From contig NZ_AP027079.1 in assembly GCF_030295385.1 (NCBI RefSeq), positions 992,001 through 1,056,000 of the forward strand: a stretch of 64,000 nucleotides of DNA, in the 5' to 3' direction. The translations under genes were made by a program, and so were the position numbers. Positions 52,473-61,447 of the stretch are shown here, one piece after another. This stretch comes from Geothrix oryzae (GTDB lineage: Bacteria; Acidobacteriota; Holophagae; Holophagales; Holophagaceae). Every line of letters begins with the position of its first letter. Position 1 is the first letter of the stretch. The notes under the pieces are model-generated. The model saw only the letters and a list, made by a program, of their open reading frames with translations, did not search any database and was not told where the DNA came from.

Positions 52473-54536
52473 CTAGAACGAGAGAACCTTGCGGGCCGCG
52501 GCCAGCACCTTGTCGGCGTTGGGGAGGACGGCGCGCTCGAGGATGCGGTTGAAGCCCACGGGAGTGAACTCCGACCCCACCCGCTCGACCGGGGCATCCA
52601 GCCAGGGGAAGCACTCGGAGGCGCAGATGGCTGCTAGCTCGCCGCCGAAACCGCCGAAGACCTTGTCTTCGTGGGCGATGAGCACGCGGTGGGTCTTCTT
52701 GACGGATCTGATGATGGCCGGTGTGTCCAGGGGGCTGAGGCTGCGGAGGTCGATCACTTCCGCGGACTTGCCCTCCTTCTCCAGCTTGGTGGCGGCCTCC
52801 AGGGCGAAGTGGACGGGCGTGCCGTAGGCGAGGATGGTGAGGTCGGTACCTTCGCGGCGGACGCGGGCCTTGCCGAAGGGCACGGCGAAGTCCGGCGGTA
52901 CCACGGCATGGGCCATCTTGGCGTTGTAGAGGAACTTCGGCTCGAGGTAGAGCGTCGTCCCGCGGCTGCGCATGGCGGTGCGGAGCAGGCCCGCGGCGTC
53001 GTCGGCGAAGGCGGGCACCACCACGCGGATGCCGGGCAGGGTGGTGAGCCAGCCCTCGACATTCTGCGAGTGGTAGAGGCCGCCGCCGATGTAGCCGCCG
53101 GAGGCCAGGCGGATGGTGATGTTGGGTGAGAACTGGCCGTTGCTGCGCCAGTAGTCGTGGCTGCATTCCACGATCTGCTCCGCCCCGGGCCAGATGTAGT
53201 CGGCGAACTCGGCGCCCTCGACCACCACGCGGATCTTGTCGTCGAGGCGCGAGAAGCCGTTGGCCGTGCCGATGATGAAGTCCTCGGCGATGGGGGCGTT
53301 GAACACGCGCCTCTCGCCGAACTCCGGCTGCATGCCCTTCGACACATTGAAGATGCCGCCCTTGTCCTTGTTGGCCATGTCCTGGCCCCAGATGAAGGTG
53401 TCCGGGTTGTGGCGGAACTCCTCTTTCAGGGTCTGGTTCAGGGCCGCGATCACGCTCAGGGTGTCGCCCGTGGCCTGGTGGGTGCCGTCGGGGTACTGCG
53501 CCGAAACCCAGCCTTCGGGAATCACGAAATCGTAGATGCTGGCGGGATCCGGGCTGGGCGCGGCCATGGCCTTGTCGTGGGCGGCCAGGTAGCGGGCCTG
53601 GTTCTCGGTCTCGATGGCGACGAGCTCATCTTCGCTGAGGCCCTTGTCCAGGCAGTAGGCGCGGAAGCGGGGCAGGGGATCTTTCGCCTTGGCCTCCGCC
53701 AGTTCGGCCTCGTCACGGTAGAGCTCGTGGCGATCCGAGTTGGAGTGGCTGCCGATGCGGACGCACATGGCGTAGACCATCGCGGGGCCGTGGCCGGCGC
53801 GGACATGGGCCAGGGCCTCGCCCATGGCGCGCGTGGAGTCGAGGAAATCGAGACCATCGCACTTGATGATCTTCAGGTTCGGGAAGCCGCTGAAGTTGTC
53901 GCAGATGTATTCGTTGGCGCTCTGGTCGCGCTTGGGCACGGAGATGCCGTAGCCGTTGTCCTGGATCACGAAGATCACGGGCAGCTTCTCGCGGTCCGCC
54001 CCGTTGATGCTCTCGGAGCAATAGCCCTCGGACAGGGAGGACTCGCCCTGGCTGCAGAACACCACGCTGTCGCGGTCGTAGGTCTTCACGGCGCGGGCCA
54101 GGCCCACGGCGTGCTGGGTGTGGTTGCCGGTGAGGCTGGACACATTCTGGATGCCGATGGAGGGCTTCGCGAAGTGGTTGCTCATGTGGCGGCCGCCGCT
54201 GGCCGGATCGGTGGCCTTGGAGATGCCGTTGAGGATGATTTCCTCGGGCGTGAGGCCCGCGGCGAGGCAGGTCATCAAGTCGCGGTAGTAGGGGAAGAGG
54301 AAGTCGCGGCCCGGCCGGAACGCCAGGCCCGCGGCCAGCTGGATGCCGTCGTGACCCGCGCAGGGCGCGTGGTACGACCAGCCGATGGCCTGCTTCAGAT
54401 AGTTGGGCGCCTTGCCGTCCAGCAGGCGTCCGAGGTGCATCAGTTCGTACCAGTGGCAGAGATCCTCGCGGCTGGGGGCCGTCTGCCCGTCCATCGCGTT
54501 CAGGGCCGCTTTCACCAGGGTCGGGGTTTCCAACAT
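52473..54536 (-). CDS. Fused alpha/beta E1 component of a branched-chain-type 2-oxoacid dehydrogenase
   Basis: A 687-residue thiamine-diphosphate enzyme with both E1 halves on one chain. Alpha (~1-340) has GHDGIQLAAGLAF, FLFPYYRDLMTCLAAGLTPEE, GRHMSNHF and the ThDP/Mg loop QGESSLSEGYCSESINGA...DNGYGISVP. Beta (~355-687) has VFNAPIAEDFIIGTANGFS, FADYIWPGAEQIV, YLEPKFLYN and VIDLRSLSPLDTPAIIRSVKKTHRVLIAHED. It decarboxylates 2-oxoacids and passes the acyl group to an E2 lipoyl protein. E2 and E3 genes are not nearby. The N-terminal alpha sequence suits the branched-chain rather than pyruvate family. Confidence 0.93.
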   Translation of the reverse strand: MLETPTLVKAALNAMDGQTAPSREDLCHWYELMHLGRLLDGKAPNYLKQAIGWSYHAPCAGHDGIQLAAGLAFRPGRDFLFPYYRDLMTCLAAGLTPEEIILNGISKATDPASGGRHMSNHFAKPSIGIQNVSSLTGNHTQHAVGLARAVKTYDRDSVVFCSQGESSLSEGYCSESINGADREKLPVIFVIQDNGYGISVPKRDQSANEYICDNFSGFPNLKIIKCDGLDFLDSTRAMGEALAHVRAGHGPAMVYAMCVRIGSHSNSDRHELYRDEAELAEAKAKDPLPRFRAYCLDKGLSEDELVAIETENQARYLAAHDKAMAAPSPDPASIYDFVIPEGWVSAQYPDGTHQATGDTLSVIAALNQTLKEEFRHNPDTFIWGQDMANKDKGGIFNVSKGMQPEFGERRVFNAPIAEDFIIGTANGFSRLDDKIRVVVEGAEFADYIWPGAEQIVECSHDYWRSNGQFSPNITIRLASGGYIGGGLYHSQNVEGWLTTLPGIRVVVPAFADDAAGLLRTAMRSRGTTLYLEPKFLYNAKMAHAVVPPDFAVPFGKARVRREGTDLTILAYGTPVHFALEAATKLEKEGKSAEVIDLRSLSPLDTPAIIRSVKKTHRVLIAHEDKVFGGFGGELAAICASECFPWLDAPVERVGSEFTPVGFNRILERAVLPNADKVLAAARKVLSF

Positions 54537-54626
54537 CCACCTCCATGGGGCCGGGTTTCACCGGCCGTACCAGAGCCTTTCATCTTCCCATGGACCCGCG
54601 GAACGGGCCAGCGCGCAGGTTGCGGG

Positions 54627-55634
54627 TCATCCCTTGGGACGAATCCAGACCAGCGCGGATCCCTCGCGACAGGCGTCCGTAAAGGCTTTGCCCACGCGCG
54701 TCAAAGCAGACTTCAAGGTCATGTCCTTCCCGTCGGGAAGCCAGAGCGTGGCGCCGGTGGGGTGGTGACCGAGCGTCTCGTGAAGCCGCTTCAGCAGCAC
54801 CTCTGCGCCGGCTTCGTTGGTGTGCGGCATGAGCAGGAGGTACTGGTCGGCGGACAGCTCGATGATGAGATCCTCGCCCCGCAGATGGGCTACGGCCGCG
54901 CCCAGGCGCCCCTTGGTGCCCGCGACCATGGGCTGGGACCAGAGGGCGAGGGCCATGGGTTCCTGGCGACGCCGGGCCATGAAGAGCGAGGCCCGCCGCC
55001 AGATGTCGAGGTAGTGGCGATTCGGAAGGCCGGACCGGGGGCTCTGGAGCGCGCTGTCCTCCACGATGGCGCTGCTCAGTTCCAGGGCTTCGAGGGCGGA
55101 CCGGAGCTCCTGCTTCAGGTTTTCGGATTCCAGGGTGCGGGCCATGAGATCGCCCATGGCGCGGATCAGGGCGACCTCGCCGTGGTCGAAGGTGCGGGTC
55201 GCGTGATGCTGCACGCACAAGGTTCCCACGGCCTGGTCGCCGATCTTCAGGGCCACGCCGGCATAGGCCCGGATGCCGAGGGCAGTCCAGGCGGGGCTCT
55301 TGTGCCATCGGGCTTCGGAGGCCGCATCGCGGATGGTGAGGGGCCGATCCGGATGCGCCATGACCCAGGGGCAGAACCCCTGCTCGGGAGCCTCGAACAC
55401 GCCGGCCATGGTGGCCCCGTTTCCAACGGCCCACCAGAACACCTCGTAGCCCAGGCCGGTGACCCGCGTGAGCATGGCCCGGTCCACGCCGAGGCGATCC
55501 ACCAGCAGGGCCAGGCCGTGCTCGAAGAGGTGGACCGGATTGGCCCGGCTGGCATTCAGGAGATCCGCCAGCGCGGCGAGGTGATCTGCTTTGGCGCTGC
55601 GTCGCTTGGCCACCTTCGCTGGGCTCACGCTCAT
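54627..55634 (-). CDS. GAF-domain protein with degenerate GGDEF domain retaining an RxxD I-site
   Basis: A 335-residue protein. A GAF domain at ~30-175 (FEHGLALLVDRLGVDRAMLT, YAGVALKIGDQAVGTLCVQH) is followed by a linker helix and a GGDEF-like fold at ~195-330 (SGLPNRHYLDIWRRA, YLLLMPHTNEAGAEVLLKRL). The GGDEF signature is replaced by SADQY (261-265), so cyclase activity is not expected. Five residues before it stands RGED (Arg252-Asp255), exactly where the RxxD inhibitory site lies in active cyclases. It may therefore bind c-di-GMP as an effector. No membrane segment is seen. Confidence 0.78.
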   Translation of the reverse strand: MSVSPAKVAKRRSAKADHLAALADLLNASRANPVHLFEHGLALLVDRLGVDRAMLTRVTGLGYEVFWWAVGNGATMAGVFEAPEQGFCPWVMAHPDRPLTIRDAASEARWHKSPAWTALGIRAYAGVALKIGDQAVGTLCVQHHATRTFDHGEVALIRAMGDLMARTLESENLKQELRSALEALELSSAIVEDSALQSPRSGLPNRHYLDIWRRASLFMARRRQEPMALALWSQPMVAGTKGRLGAAVAHLRGEDLIIELSADQYLLLMPHTNEAGAEVLLKRLHETLGHHPTGATLWLPDGKDMTLKSALTRVGKAFTDACREGSALVWIRPKG

Positions 55635-55694
55635 CTCCAGTTGTCCCCCCCTAGGGTGCCGGGCTTTTCACGGGGTGCAAGGGCAGGGGGGAAC

Positions 55695-56237
55695 TTACCA
55701 GCTGACGACGCGGAGGCTGGGACTGATTTCCTCCTGGAGCAATCCCTCGATGTAGCGCAGGGTGCCGCTGGTGGAAGACGGGCAGGAGCCGCAGGCCCCG
55801 TGGTAGCTGATCTGGAGGGTCTGGCCGTCGAAGGAGATCACCTCCAGGCCACCACCATCCCCCGCGAGCCCGGGGCGGATGCGGCTGTCCAGCAGCTGGT
55901 TGATGCGCTCCAGGGTCGCGTCGGCATCGCCTCCGGGCTGGGCGGCCACATCGCCGGTGGCGTCCTCCGGCAGCTTGAGATCCTCGATGGCCTCGCAGAT
56001 GGGATCGATGAGGTCGCTCCACTCCGCCGAGGCCTCTTTGTTCACGGTGACGAAGCGGTCCATGTAGAAGACGGAGGTCACCTTGCCCAGCCCGAAAAGA
56101 CTGGAACCCAGCGGATCACCCACGGCGGCGCCGAAATCCTTGAAGGACCGGGACCCCGCCTTGAGGATGGCCGGGTGCACCAGGAACTTCAGGGCGTCGG
56201 GATTGGGGGTGGGTTCGATGTTGATGACTTTGGGCAT
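55695..56237 (-). CDS. NfuA-type iron-sulfur cluster carrier (NifU C-terminal domain)
   Basis: A 180-residue Nfu protein. The N-terminal Nfu_N domain is KVINIEPTPNPDALKFLVHPAILKAGS...YMDRFVTVNKEASAEW, a linker follows, and the C-terminal NifU-like domain has INQLLDSRIRPGLAGDGGGLEVISFDG and the cluster-binding CxxC as GACGSC. It receives and delivers 4Fe-4S clusters to targets. An AGGGAG precedes the ATG at 56237. Confidence 0.93.
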   Translation of the reverse strand: MPKVINIEPTPNPDALKFLVHPAILKAGSRSFKDFGAAVGDPLGSSLFGLGKVTSVFYMDRFVTVNKEASAEWSDLIDPICEAIEDLKLPEDATGDVAAQPGGDADATLERINQLLDSRIRPGLAGDGGGLEVISFDGQTLQISYHGACGSCPSSTSGTLRYIEGLLQEEISPSLRVVSW

Positions 56238-56306
56238 GGAGGGCTCCCTATAAAGTTTACCAAATCCGTCAGGAATTTCGAGAGACATACTGGAATCGGA
56301 GATCCC

Positions 56307-56984
56307 ATGACACGGACGACGCGGACCAAGGCCCTCCTGAGCTGGTCCAGCGGCAAGGATGCCGCCTGGGCCCTGCATGTCCTCCGGCAGTCGAGCGAGG
56401 TGGAGGTGGTGGGGCTGCTCACCACCACCAACGAGGCCTTCGACCGCGTGGCCATGCACGGGGTCCGGGAGGCCCTGCTGGAGGCCCAGGCGGAGGCCGC
56501 GGGTCTGCCCTTGTGGAAGGTGCCGCTCCCCTGGCCCTGCTCCAACGAGGCCTATGAGGCCCGCATGGCCCGGGTCTGTGCCCGGGCGGTGGAGGCCGGG
56601 GTCGAGGCCATGGCCTTCGGGGACCTGTTCCTGGAGGATGTCCGCGACTACCGCATCCAGAAGCTGGCGGGGACCGGGCTCAGGCCTCTTTTCCCCATCT
56701 GGAATCCCGATACGGCCACCGTCGCCGCCGACATGGTGGCCGCCGGGCTGAAGGCCACCCTGGTCTGCGTGGATCCCCGCGCGCTGGGGGCGTCCTTCGC
56801 GGGTCGCGACTTTGACACTTCGTTGCTGGCGGATCTCCCCCCGGCGGTGGATCCCTGCGGCGAGCGGGGGGAGTTCCACACCTTCGCCTGGGATGGGCCG
56901 ATGTTCCGCCACCCGGTGGCCGTCCGGGGAGGTGAAGTGGTGGCGCGCGACGGCTTTGTCTTCGCCGACCTGGTGCCCGCATGA
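56307..56984 (+). CDS. Diphthine-ammonia-ligase-like PP-loop ATP-binding protein (MJ0570 family)
   Basis: A 225-residue PP-loop protein. The ATP-binding motif reads LLSWSSGKDAAWALHVL (family: SGGKDS), followed by DRVAMHGVREALLEAQAEAAGLPLWKVPLPWP, YEARMARVCARAVEAGVEAMAFGDLFLEDVRDYR and DPCGERGEFHTFAWDGPMF. These match the MJ0570/Dph6-like family. In archaea and eukaryotes Dph6 makes diphthamide; bacteria lack diphthamide, so the bacterial role is unknown. GGAG precedes the ATG at 56307. It overlaps the next gene by 4 bases. Confidence 0.86.
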   Translation: MTRTTRTKALLSWSSGKDAAWALHVLRQSSEVEVVGLLTTTNEAFDRVAMHGVREALLEAQAEAAGLPLWKVPLPWPCSNEAYEARMARVCARAVEAGVEAMAFGDLFLEDVRDYRIQKLAGTGLRPLFPIWNPDTATVAADMVAAGLKATLVCVDPRALGASFAGRDFDTSLLADLPPAVDPCGERGEFHTFAWDGPMFRHPVAVRGGEVVARDGFVFADLVPA

Positions 56985-58477
56985 CTTCGCCGCGGCCCGA
57001 GGGCGCCAACCGGATGGACCCGGGGAAGCCGCTCATCCTGGTGACCGGCGCCACGGGCTACATCGGGGGCCGCCTGGTGCCTCGGCTCCTGGCGGCAGGC
57101 CGCCGGATCCGGTGCCTCGCCCGCAATCCCGAGCGGCTGGCGGGTCGTCCCTGGCCGGGTGTGGAGCTGGTCAAGGGCGATGTGTCCGACCCGACATCCC
57201 TCGAGGCTGCGCTGCAGGGAGTGTCCCAGGTCTACTACCTGGTCCACGCCATGGCCGAAGACAGCCCCGATTTCCGGGGGCGGGATCTGCGGCAGGCCCT
57301 CACCTTCGCGGCCGCCTGCGCGAAGGCCGGGGTGCGCCGGATCATCTATCTCGGAGGTCTGGGGGATCCCGCCCGCCACCGCAGCGATCACTTGGCCAGC
57401 CGCCAGGAAGTGGGGGCCGCCCTGGGTTCCTCGGGCGTGCCGGTGCTGGAATTCCGGGCCGCGGTGATCGTGGGCAGCGGCAGCGTCAGCTTCGAGATGA
57501 TCCGCCACCTGACGGAGCGGCTGCCCATCATGATCACCCCGCGCTGGGTGAACACCCGCTGCCAGCCCATCGGTGTGCGCGATGTGCTGGGCTACCTCAC
57601 GGAAGCGCTCGAGCACCCTGAGGTGGAGGGCGTCTTCGAGATCGGCGGCCAGGATGTCCTCGACTACCGGCGGATGATGCTGGGCTATGCCGGGATCCGC
57701 GGCCTCCGCCGGCTCATCCTCCCCATGCGCGTGCCGCTGCCGATCCTGTCCGCCCTGTGGGTGGACATGGTCACGCCCATCCCCCTGGAGCTGGTCAAAC
57801 CCCTGATCGAAGGAATGACCACCGAGGTGGTGGTCCGCGATCCCCGGGCCCTGGAGGTTTTCCGGGTGCGACCCATGGCCTACCGCGACGCCCTGGTCCT
57901 GGCCCTGCAGCGCCTGGATGAGGATGCGGTGGAGACCACCTGGGCCACGAGCCTCTCCCGCGAGCAGGAGGAGCAGGTCCTCGGCTCCCACGAGGGCATG
58001 TTCCTCGAGCGCCATCATCGCCATGTCAAGGCCCCTCCCCGGGCCGTGTTCCAGGCTTTCTGCGCGCTGGGGGGCGAGAACGGCTGGCCTGCGGGCAACT
58101 GGCTCTGGCAGGCGCGGGGGTTCCTGGATCGCGCGGTGGGCGGCCTGGGGATGCGCCGGGGACGGCGCCACCCGCGGGACCTCCGCGTGGGCGATCCCGT
58201 GGACTTCTGGCGCGTGGAGGCCCTGGAGCCGGAGCGCCTGCTGCGCCTCCGGTCCGAGATGAGGCTGGATGGGCGGGCCTGGCTGCAGTTCACCGTGCGG
58301 GTCGAAGGGGACGGCTCCCGGCTGGAGCAGACCGCGTTCTTCGAGCCCCATGGCCTCCTGGGCCTCCTCTACTGGTATTCCGTCCTGCCCTTCCACCTGT
58401 TCGTGTTCCCGGGGATGATCCGCGCCCTGAAGCGCCGCGCCGAAGCCGCCATGACACAATCAGGCCCGGGGGCCTGA
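56981..58477 (+). CDS. SDR-type NAD(P)-binding protein with C-terminal DUF2867 domain
   Basis: A 498-residue protein. The first ~320 residues are an atypical SDR: LVTGATGYIGGRLVPRLLAAGRRIRCLARNPERL, VYYLVHAM, FAAACAKAGVRRIIYLGGLG, EFRAAVIVGSGSVSFEMIRHLTERLPIMITPRWV. The remaining ~170 residues match DUF2867 (FLERHHRHVKAPPRAVFQAF, GDPVDFWRVEALEPERLLRL, FFEPHGLLGLLYWYSVLPFHLFVF). This two-domain form is widespread and uncharacterised. The ATG overlaps the preceding stop and the IMPase gene follows by 2 bases, so the three form an operon. Confidence 0.9.
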   Translation: MTSPRPEGANRMDPGKPLILVTGATGYIGGRLVPRLLAAGRRIRCLARNPERLAGRPWPGVELVKGDVSDPTSLEAALQGVSQVYYLVHAMAEDSPDFRGRDLRQALTFAAACAKAGVRRIIYLGGLGDPARHRSDHLASRQEVGAALGSSGVPVLEFRAAVIVGSGSVSFEMIRHLTERLPIMITPRWVNTRCQPIGVRDVLGYLTEALEHPEVEGVFEIGGQDVLDYRRMMLGYAGIRGLRRLILPMRVPLPILSALWVDMVTPIPLELVKPLIEGMTTEVVVRDPRALEVFRVRPMAYRDALVLALQRLDEDAVETTWATSLSREQEEQVLGSHEGMFLERHHRHVKAPPRAVFQAFCALGGENGWPAGNWLWQARGFLDRAVGGLGMRRGRRHPRDLRVGDPVDFWRVEALEPERLLRLRSEMRLDGRAWLQFTVRVEGDGSRLEQTAFFEPHGLLGLLYWYSVLPFHLFVFPGMIRALKRRAEAAMTQSGPGA

Positions 58478-58479
58478 TC

Positions 58480-59292
58480 ATGCATGAAGCGCAACGGGAT
58501 GCCTGCGTAGCCGCGGCCCGGGCCGGGGGCAAGATCCTGCTCGGCTACTTCCGCCGGCTCGACCCCGCCACCATCACCGAGAAGACCAAGAACGATGTGG
58601 TGAGCGCCGCGGATCGCGACGCCGAGGCCGCCATCCGCGCCGAACTGCACGCTCGCTTCCCGGGGTACGGGTTTCTTGGCGAGGAGGGCGGGTTCACCCC
58701 GCCCGAGGCGCGGGGAGGCGAAGGGCCGGGCGGTCCCCCCGTGGCGCATCGCTGGATTGTCGATCCCCTGGACGGCACTTTGAATTTCGTGCAGGGCTTC
58801 CCCCACTGGTGCGTCTCCGTGGCCCTGTGGGACGCCGACGGCCCCGTGGTGGGCTGCGTGCTGGATCCTCTGCGCGAGGACTGTTTCCTGGCCGCGCGGG
58901 GCCAGGGCGCCACCTGGAACGGGAAGCCCATGCGCGTCTCGCAGCAGGCGGGCCTGGACGGAGCCTTCCTGGCCACCGGCTTCGCCTTCCAGCTGGGCGA
59001 CCGCTGGCCGAGGTTCAACGCGGCGCTGGACCGCGTCTTCCCGAGAGCCAAGGGCATCCGCCGGGCCGGCAGCGCCGCCCTGGACTTGGCCCATGTGGCC
59101 TGCGGCATCTTCGACGGCTACTTCGAGTTGGGCCTCAAGCCCTGGGACCTGGCCGCCGGCGCGCTGCTGGTGCAGGAGGCCGGCGGCGTCCTCACCGACT
59201 GGGACGGCGGGCAGGGGTGGTTCGAGAGCGGGAACCTGGTGGTGGGGACGCAGGGCGTGCAGCTGGAACTGATCGAGAGCCTCCGAGCCTAG
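58480..59292 (+). CDS. Inositol-1-monophosphatase-family phosphatase
   Basis: A 270-residue Mg-dependent sugar-phosphatase-fold enzyme. Metal sites are GFLGEEGG, WIVDPLDGTLNFVQGFPHWCVSVAL and the C-terminal PWDLAAGALLVQEAGGVLTDWDGG. The family dephosphorylates inositol phosphates, 3',5'-bisphosphonucleotides or fructose-1,6-bisphosphate; substrate choice cannot be settled from sequence. It is last of the three-gene operon beginning at 56307. Confidence 0.92.
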   Translation: MHEAQRDACVAAARAGGKILLGYFRRLDPATITEKTKNDVVSAADRDAEAAIRAELHARFPGYGFLGEEGGFTPPEARGGEGPGGPPVAHRWIVDPLDGTLNFVQGFPHWCVSVALWDADGPVVGCVLDPLREDCFLAARGQGATWNGKPMRVSQQAGLDGAFLATGFAFQLGDRWPRFNAALDRVFPRAKGIRRAGSAALDLAHVACGIFDGYFELGLKPWDLAAGALLVQEAGGVLTDWDGGQGWFESGNLVVGTQGVQLELIESLRA

Positions 59293-59299
59293 AGAAAAG

Positions 59300-59375
59300 A
59301 TTCACCACGAACACACAAAGACAGGAAGAAAGCCTGGGCCGCTTTACTCCGTGCTTTTGTATCTTCGTGGTGGAT
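59300..59375. repeat. Intergenic imperfect inverted repeat (ATTCACCACGAA type)
   Basis: The left half GATTCACCACGAACACACAA pairs with the reverse complement of TTGTATCTTCGTGGTGGATC at the right end; similarity extends inwards to about 35 bases a side. It lies between convergent genes (IMPase-like and OPT). Sequences starting TTCACCACGAA are common dispersed intergenic repeats in bacteria. It may act as a transcript-end structure. Confidence 0.6.
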
Positions 59376-59389
59376 CAGTCAACCAAGGG

Positions 59390-61432
59390 TTACGCCTCGC
59401 CCTTGGCCTGCCGGCTGTAGACGACGACATAGAGGCAGAGGGCCACCAGGGCGGCGAGGCCGAGCCATTCGCCGAGGGCCCCTTCGGCCTGGTGGGCGGT
59501 GAGGAGGGGGAAGCCCTCGGTCCACTTGAGCTTGATGAAGCTGGCCACCACACCCATGATGGCGCCGCCGGCCATGAGGCCGCTGGCGATGAGCACGCCG
59601 CGGTTCTCGCGGGCTTTGGCGTCGGCCTCGCTGGTGCCCGCCTTGGGCCGGTTCACCCAGTGGGCCAGAAGGCCGCCCAGGAAGAGGGGCGTGTTGAGTT
59701 CGATGGGCAGGTACATGCCCAACGCGAAGCCCAGGGCCGGCAGCTCCACCATGCGCAGCACGATGGAGAGCATCACCCCGAGGCCGAAGGCGTACCAGCG
59801 CAGGGGCATGGATACGGTGCCGAAGATGCCTTCGAGGATGGCCTTCATGGCGCTGGCCTGGGGCGCGGGGATGGAGGAGCCCAGCGCCATGGTGCCGTCC
59901 AGGTTCACCTGCTTGGCCATGAGCCACATGGCGATACCCGTGAAGAGGGCCGCGACGAAGGTGCCCACGAACTTCCAGGCGATCTGGCGGGCGGGCGTGG
60001 CGCCGATCCAGTGGCCGATCTTCAGGTCGGTGCTGAAGGCGCCCGATGCGGCCAGGGCCGTGCAGACGATGCCGCCCACCATCATGGTGAGGAACATCCC
60101 GTAGCCGCCGGTGAAGTTCAGCTTCAGCATCAGCACGCCGGTGATGACGAGGGTGAGCATGGTCATGCCGCTGATGGGGTTGGTGCCGATGGTGGCGATG
60201 GCGCGGGCGGCCACCGGAGCGAAGAAGAAGGCGATGATCATGACGACCAGGGTGGCCACCAGGGCGGGCACCAGGGCGTTCCGGATGCCCAGGCCGAAGC
60301 TCAGGAAGGCCATCGTCCCCACGGTGCAGGTGACGAGGCCCACGGCGATCATGGAGCCCGCCAGGCTGCGCTCCGTGCGGATGGCCTTGGGCGATTCGGC
60401 CGCGGCGTCCCGGTTCATCAGCGCCTTCATGTTGCTGATGATGCTGCGGATCATGTTGGGCATGGAGGCGGCCACGCCCATGATGCCGGCGCCGGCGATG
60501 GCGCCCACGCCCACGATGCGGATGTAGGCGAAGAAGACCTGCTCGGGCGTCATGTCGGCGATGAGCTTGGTGCCGGGCGCCACGACCAGGGGCACATACT
60601 GGCCGATGGCGTGGAAGAGGGGCACCAGCACGAACATGCTGAAGAACGAGCCGGCGGCGATCACGGCGGAGTATTTCAGGCCGATGATGTAGCCGATGCC
60701 GAGCGTCGCCGCGCTGTTCAGGAAGTTGAAGGACATGAACCGGTCGCGGAGGGCCCGGCCCACCCAGACATGCTCCAGGCGGAGGTACTCGCCCATGCCC
60801 CGGAAGATGGAGACGACGCCGTCGTAGGCGGCGCCGATGAGCGCGGCCACGGCCAGTTCCTTGGCCTGATTGCCGGCCTTCTCCCCCGTCACCAGGATCT
60901 CGGCCGTGGCGGTGGCTTCGGGCCAGGGGAAGATGCCGTGATTCTCGACCATGAAATGGTGGCGCAGGGGCACGAGGAACAGGATGCCGATGCAGCCGCC
61001 CAGGAAGCTCACCAGCACCACCTGCCACAGCGTGGGCGTGGGTACGCCGCTGCCGGGCGTCTGGGCGAGGATGTAGAGGGCGGGGATGGTGAAGGCGGCA
61101 CCGCTCACCACATGGCTGCTGTTGGCGCCGATGCTCTGGACGATGACATTCTCGAGGATCGTGTTCTTGCGGGGGAAGAAGCGGCTGAGGCCCACGGCCA
61201 GGATGGCGATGGGGATGGCGGCTTCGATGCCCTGGCCCAGCTTCAGGGCCAGGTAGGCGGCGGCCATGCTGAAGATCGCGCAGAAGATGAGGCCCATGGT
61301 GATGGCCCGGGGGGTGGTTTCGGGCACGCCGTCCTGGGGCACCAGGGGGATGTAGCTCTCACCGGGTTCCAGCGCCCGCCGCGCGTTCGCGGGCAGACCC
61401 TTGATCTCCTGGGGTTCGGATCCGTGGGACAT
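59390..61432 (-). CDS. OPT-family oligopeptide transporter
   Basis: A 680-residue inner-membrane protein with about 14-16 TM segments. OPT landmarks: IPLVPQDGVPETTPRAITMGLIFCAIFSMAAAYLALKLGQGIEAAIP at the N-terminus (read in parts), ILENVIVQSIGANSSHVVSGAAFTIPALYIL, VLVSFLGGCIGILFLVPLRHHFMVE and FPWPEATATAEILVTGEKAG. Prokaryotic OPT members carry peptides or peptide-metal chelates by proton symport. Its start lies 15 bases after the M1 aminopeptidase gene stop, suggesting a peptide uptake and digestion operon. Confidence 0.93.
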   Translation of the reverse strand: MSHGSEPQEIKGLPANARRALEPGESYIPLVPQDGVPETTPRAITMGLIFCAIFSMAAAYLALKLGQGIEAAIPIAILAVGLSRFFPRKNTILENVIVQSIGANSSHVVSGAAFTIPALYILAQTPGSGVPTPTLWQVVLVSFLGGCIGILFLVPLRHHFMVENHGIFPWPEATATAEILVTGEKAGNQAKELAVAALIGAAYDGVVSIFRGMGEYLRLEHVWVGRALRDRFMSFNFLNSAATLGIGYIIGLKYSAVIAAGSFFSMFVLVPLFHAIGQYVPLVVAPGTKLIADMTPEQVFFAYIRIVGVGAIAGAGIMGVAASMPNMIRSIISNMKALMNRDAAAESPKAIRTERSLAGSMIAVGLVTCTVGTMAFLSFGLGIRNALVPALVATLVVMIIAFFFAPVAARAIATIGTNPISGMTMLTLVITGVLMLKLNFTGGYGMFLTMMVGGIVCTALAASGAFSTDLKIGHWIGATPARQIAWKFVGTFVAALFTGIAMWLMAKQVNLDGTMALGSSIPAPQASAMKAILEGIFGTVSMPLRWYAFGLGVMLSIVLRMVELPALGFALGMYLPIELNTPLFLGGLLAHWVNRPKAGTSEADAKARENRGVLIASGLMAGGAIMGVVASFIKLKWTEGFPLLTAHQAEGALGEWLGLAALVALCLYVVVYSRQAKGEA

Positions 61433-61447
61433 GGAGGCTCCTGGGCG

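Noticed and set aside
53157-56306. A long plus-strand open frame running into the PP-loop protein gene
   Set aside because: It is antisense to the E1, GAF and Nfu genes. The true gene starts at 56307, where a ribosome-binding site and family N-terminus occur.
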